Assembly: GCA_002772705.1 (NCBI GenBank) | Contig: PFDH01000022.1 | Coordinates: 1 to 20,929 of the forward strand | Origin: Candidatus Pacebacteria bacterium CG10_big_fil_rev_8_21_14_0_10_44_11 | GTDB lineage: Bacteria; Patescibacteriota; Microgenomatia; UBA1400; PJMF01 | Length of the DNA stretch: 20,929 nt | Reading direction: 5' to 3' | Part shown: positions 20,870-20,929 of the stretch, one piece after another | Layout of the letters: every line of letters begins with the position of its first letter | How positions within the stretch are numbered: position 1 is the first letter of the stretch | Made by a program: the position numbers and the translations under genes | Notes under the pieces: model-generated | The model's database searches: none | What the model was told of the DNA's origin: nothing | What the model saw: only the letters and a program-made list of their open reading frames with translations

Positions 20870-20929
20870 CTCTTTAGTCTTGTCTTTGGATCAACAAGTC
20901 TAACGACTTTGACTTGAGGGAGTTGCGAC

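Noticed and set aside
1..20929. tRNA, rRNA, CRISPR, insertion sequence or prophage genes
   Set aside because: All gaps were inspected; none shows cloverleaf arms, repeat-spacer structure, terminal repeats with a transposase, or phage proteins.

Overview
This looks like the chromosome of a small-genome bacterium of the candidate phyla radiation (Patescibacteria), plausibly Microgenomates-like. That placement is inferred from style, not from a marker gene: compact one-direction gene strings, trimmed versions of housekeeping proteins (short SufD, Lon without its protease domain), divergent catalytic motifs, and a mix of leaderless and Shine-Dalgarno-led genes. There is no rRNA, tRNA, CRISPR array, transposase or prophage gene. 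All genes but the last run on the + strand.

Layout. (1) About 216-6520 is an iron-sulfur assembly block: Nudix hydrolase, sufC, a second Nudix hydrolase, sufB, a very short sufD, a small basic hypothetical protein, sufS, sufU and a DUF84-type inosine/xanthosine triphosphatase. The SUF set is complete (ATPase, scaffold pair, desulfurase, sulfur acceptor), and a SufT/MIP18-type protein follows at 9362. Three nucleotide-cleaning hydrolases are interleaved with the SUF genes. (2) About 6557-8908 is redox and envelope: an FAD/NAD(P) reductase of the FNR family, a three-cysteine ferredoxin behind a 19-bp hairpin, a membrane-anchored CPAC thioredoxin-fold protein and an RskA-like anchored protein. 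(3) 8923-9346 is an isolated unit: a consensus-like promoter, a structured leader of roughly 108 nt, a 67-residue protein and two tandem terminators. (4) 9362-12481 carries sufT, rpiB, an unusual rpe-like gene, a LOG-family gene and a PfkB sugar kinase: pentose-phosphate and nucleotide-sugar metabolism. (5) 12503-17339 carries an LPQTG surface protein, a Lon-type ATPase lacking the peptidase domain, a cysteine-free family-4 uracil-DNA glycosylase, a seven-helix membrane protein and RNase J. (6) 17473-19632 is an FtsK/SpoIIIE DNA translocase. (7) A convergent Fic AMP-transferase-family gene closes the window on the minus strand. Its near-consensus promoter is overlaid by three 11-bp direct repeats.

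Two points stand out. First, at eight genes a -10 element (often the extended TGnTAnnnT type) sits only 6-11 nt before the ATG, which predicts leaderless or almost leaderless mRNAs, while several other genes have clear Shine-Dalgarno sequences. Second, several enzymes are recognisable but lack a hallmark: no Fe-S cysteines in the uracil-DNA glycosylase, no peptidase in Lon, Gln in place of the metal His in the epimerase, and Ala in place of one ferredoxin Cys. I see no gene cluster that I can defend as a wholly new system. The best candidates for new biology are the Nudix/SUF interleaving, the 67-residue highly expressed-looking protein with its leader, and the Fic promoter repeats.
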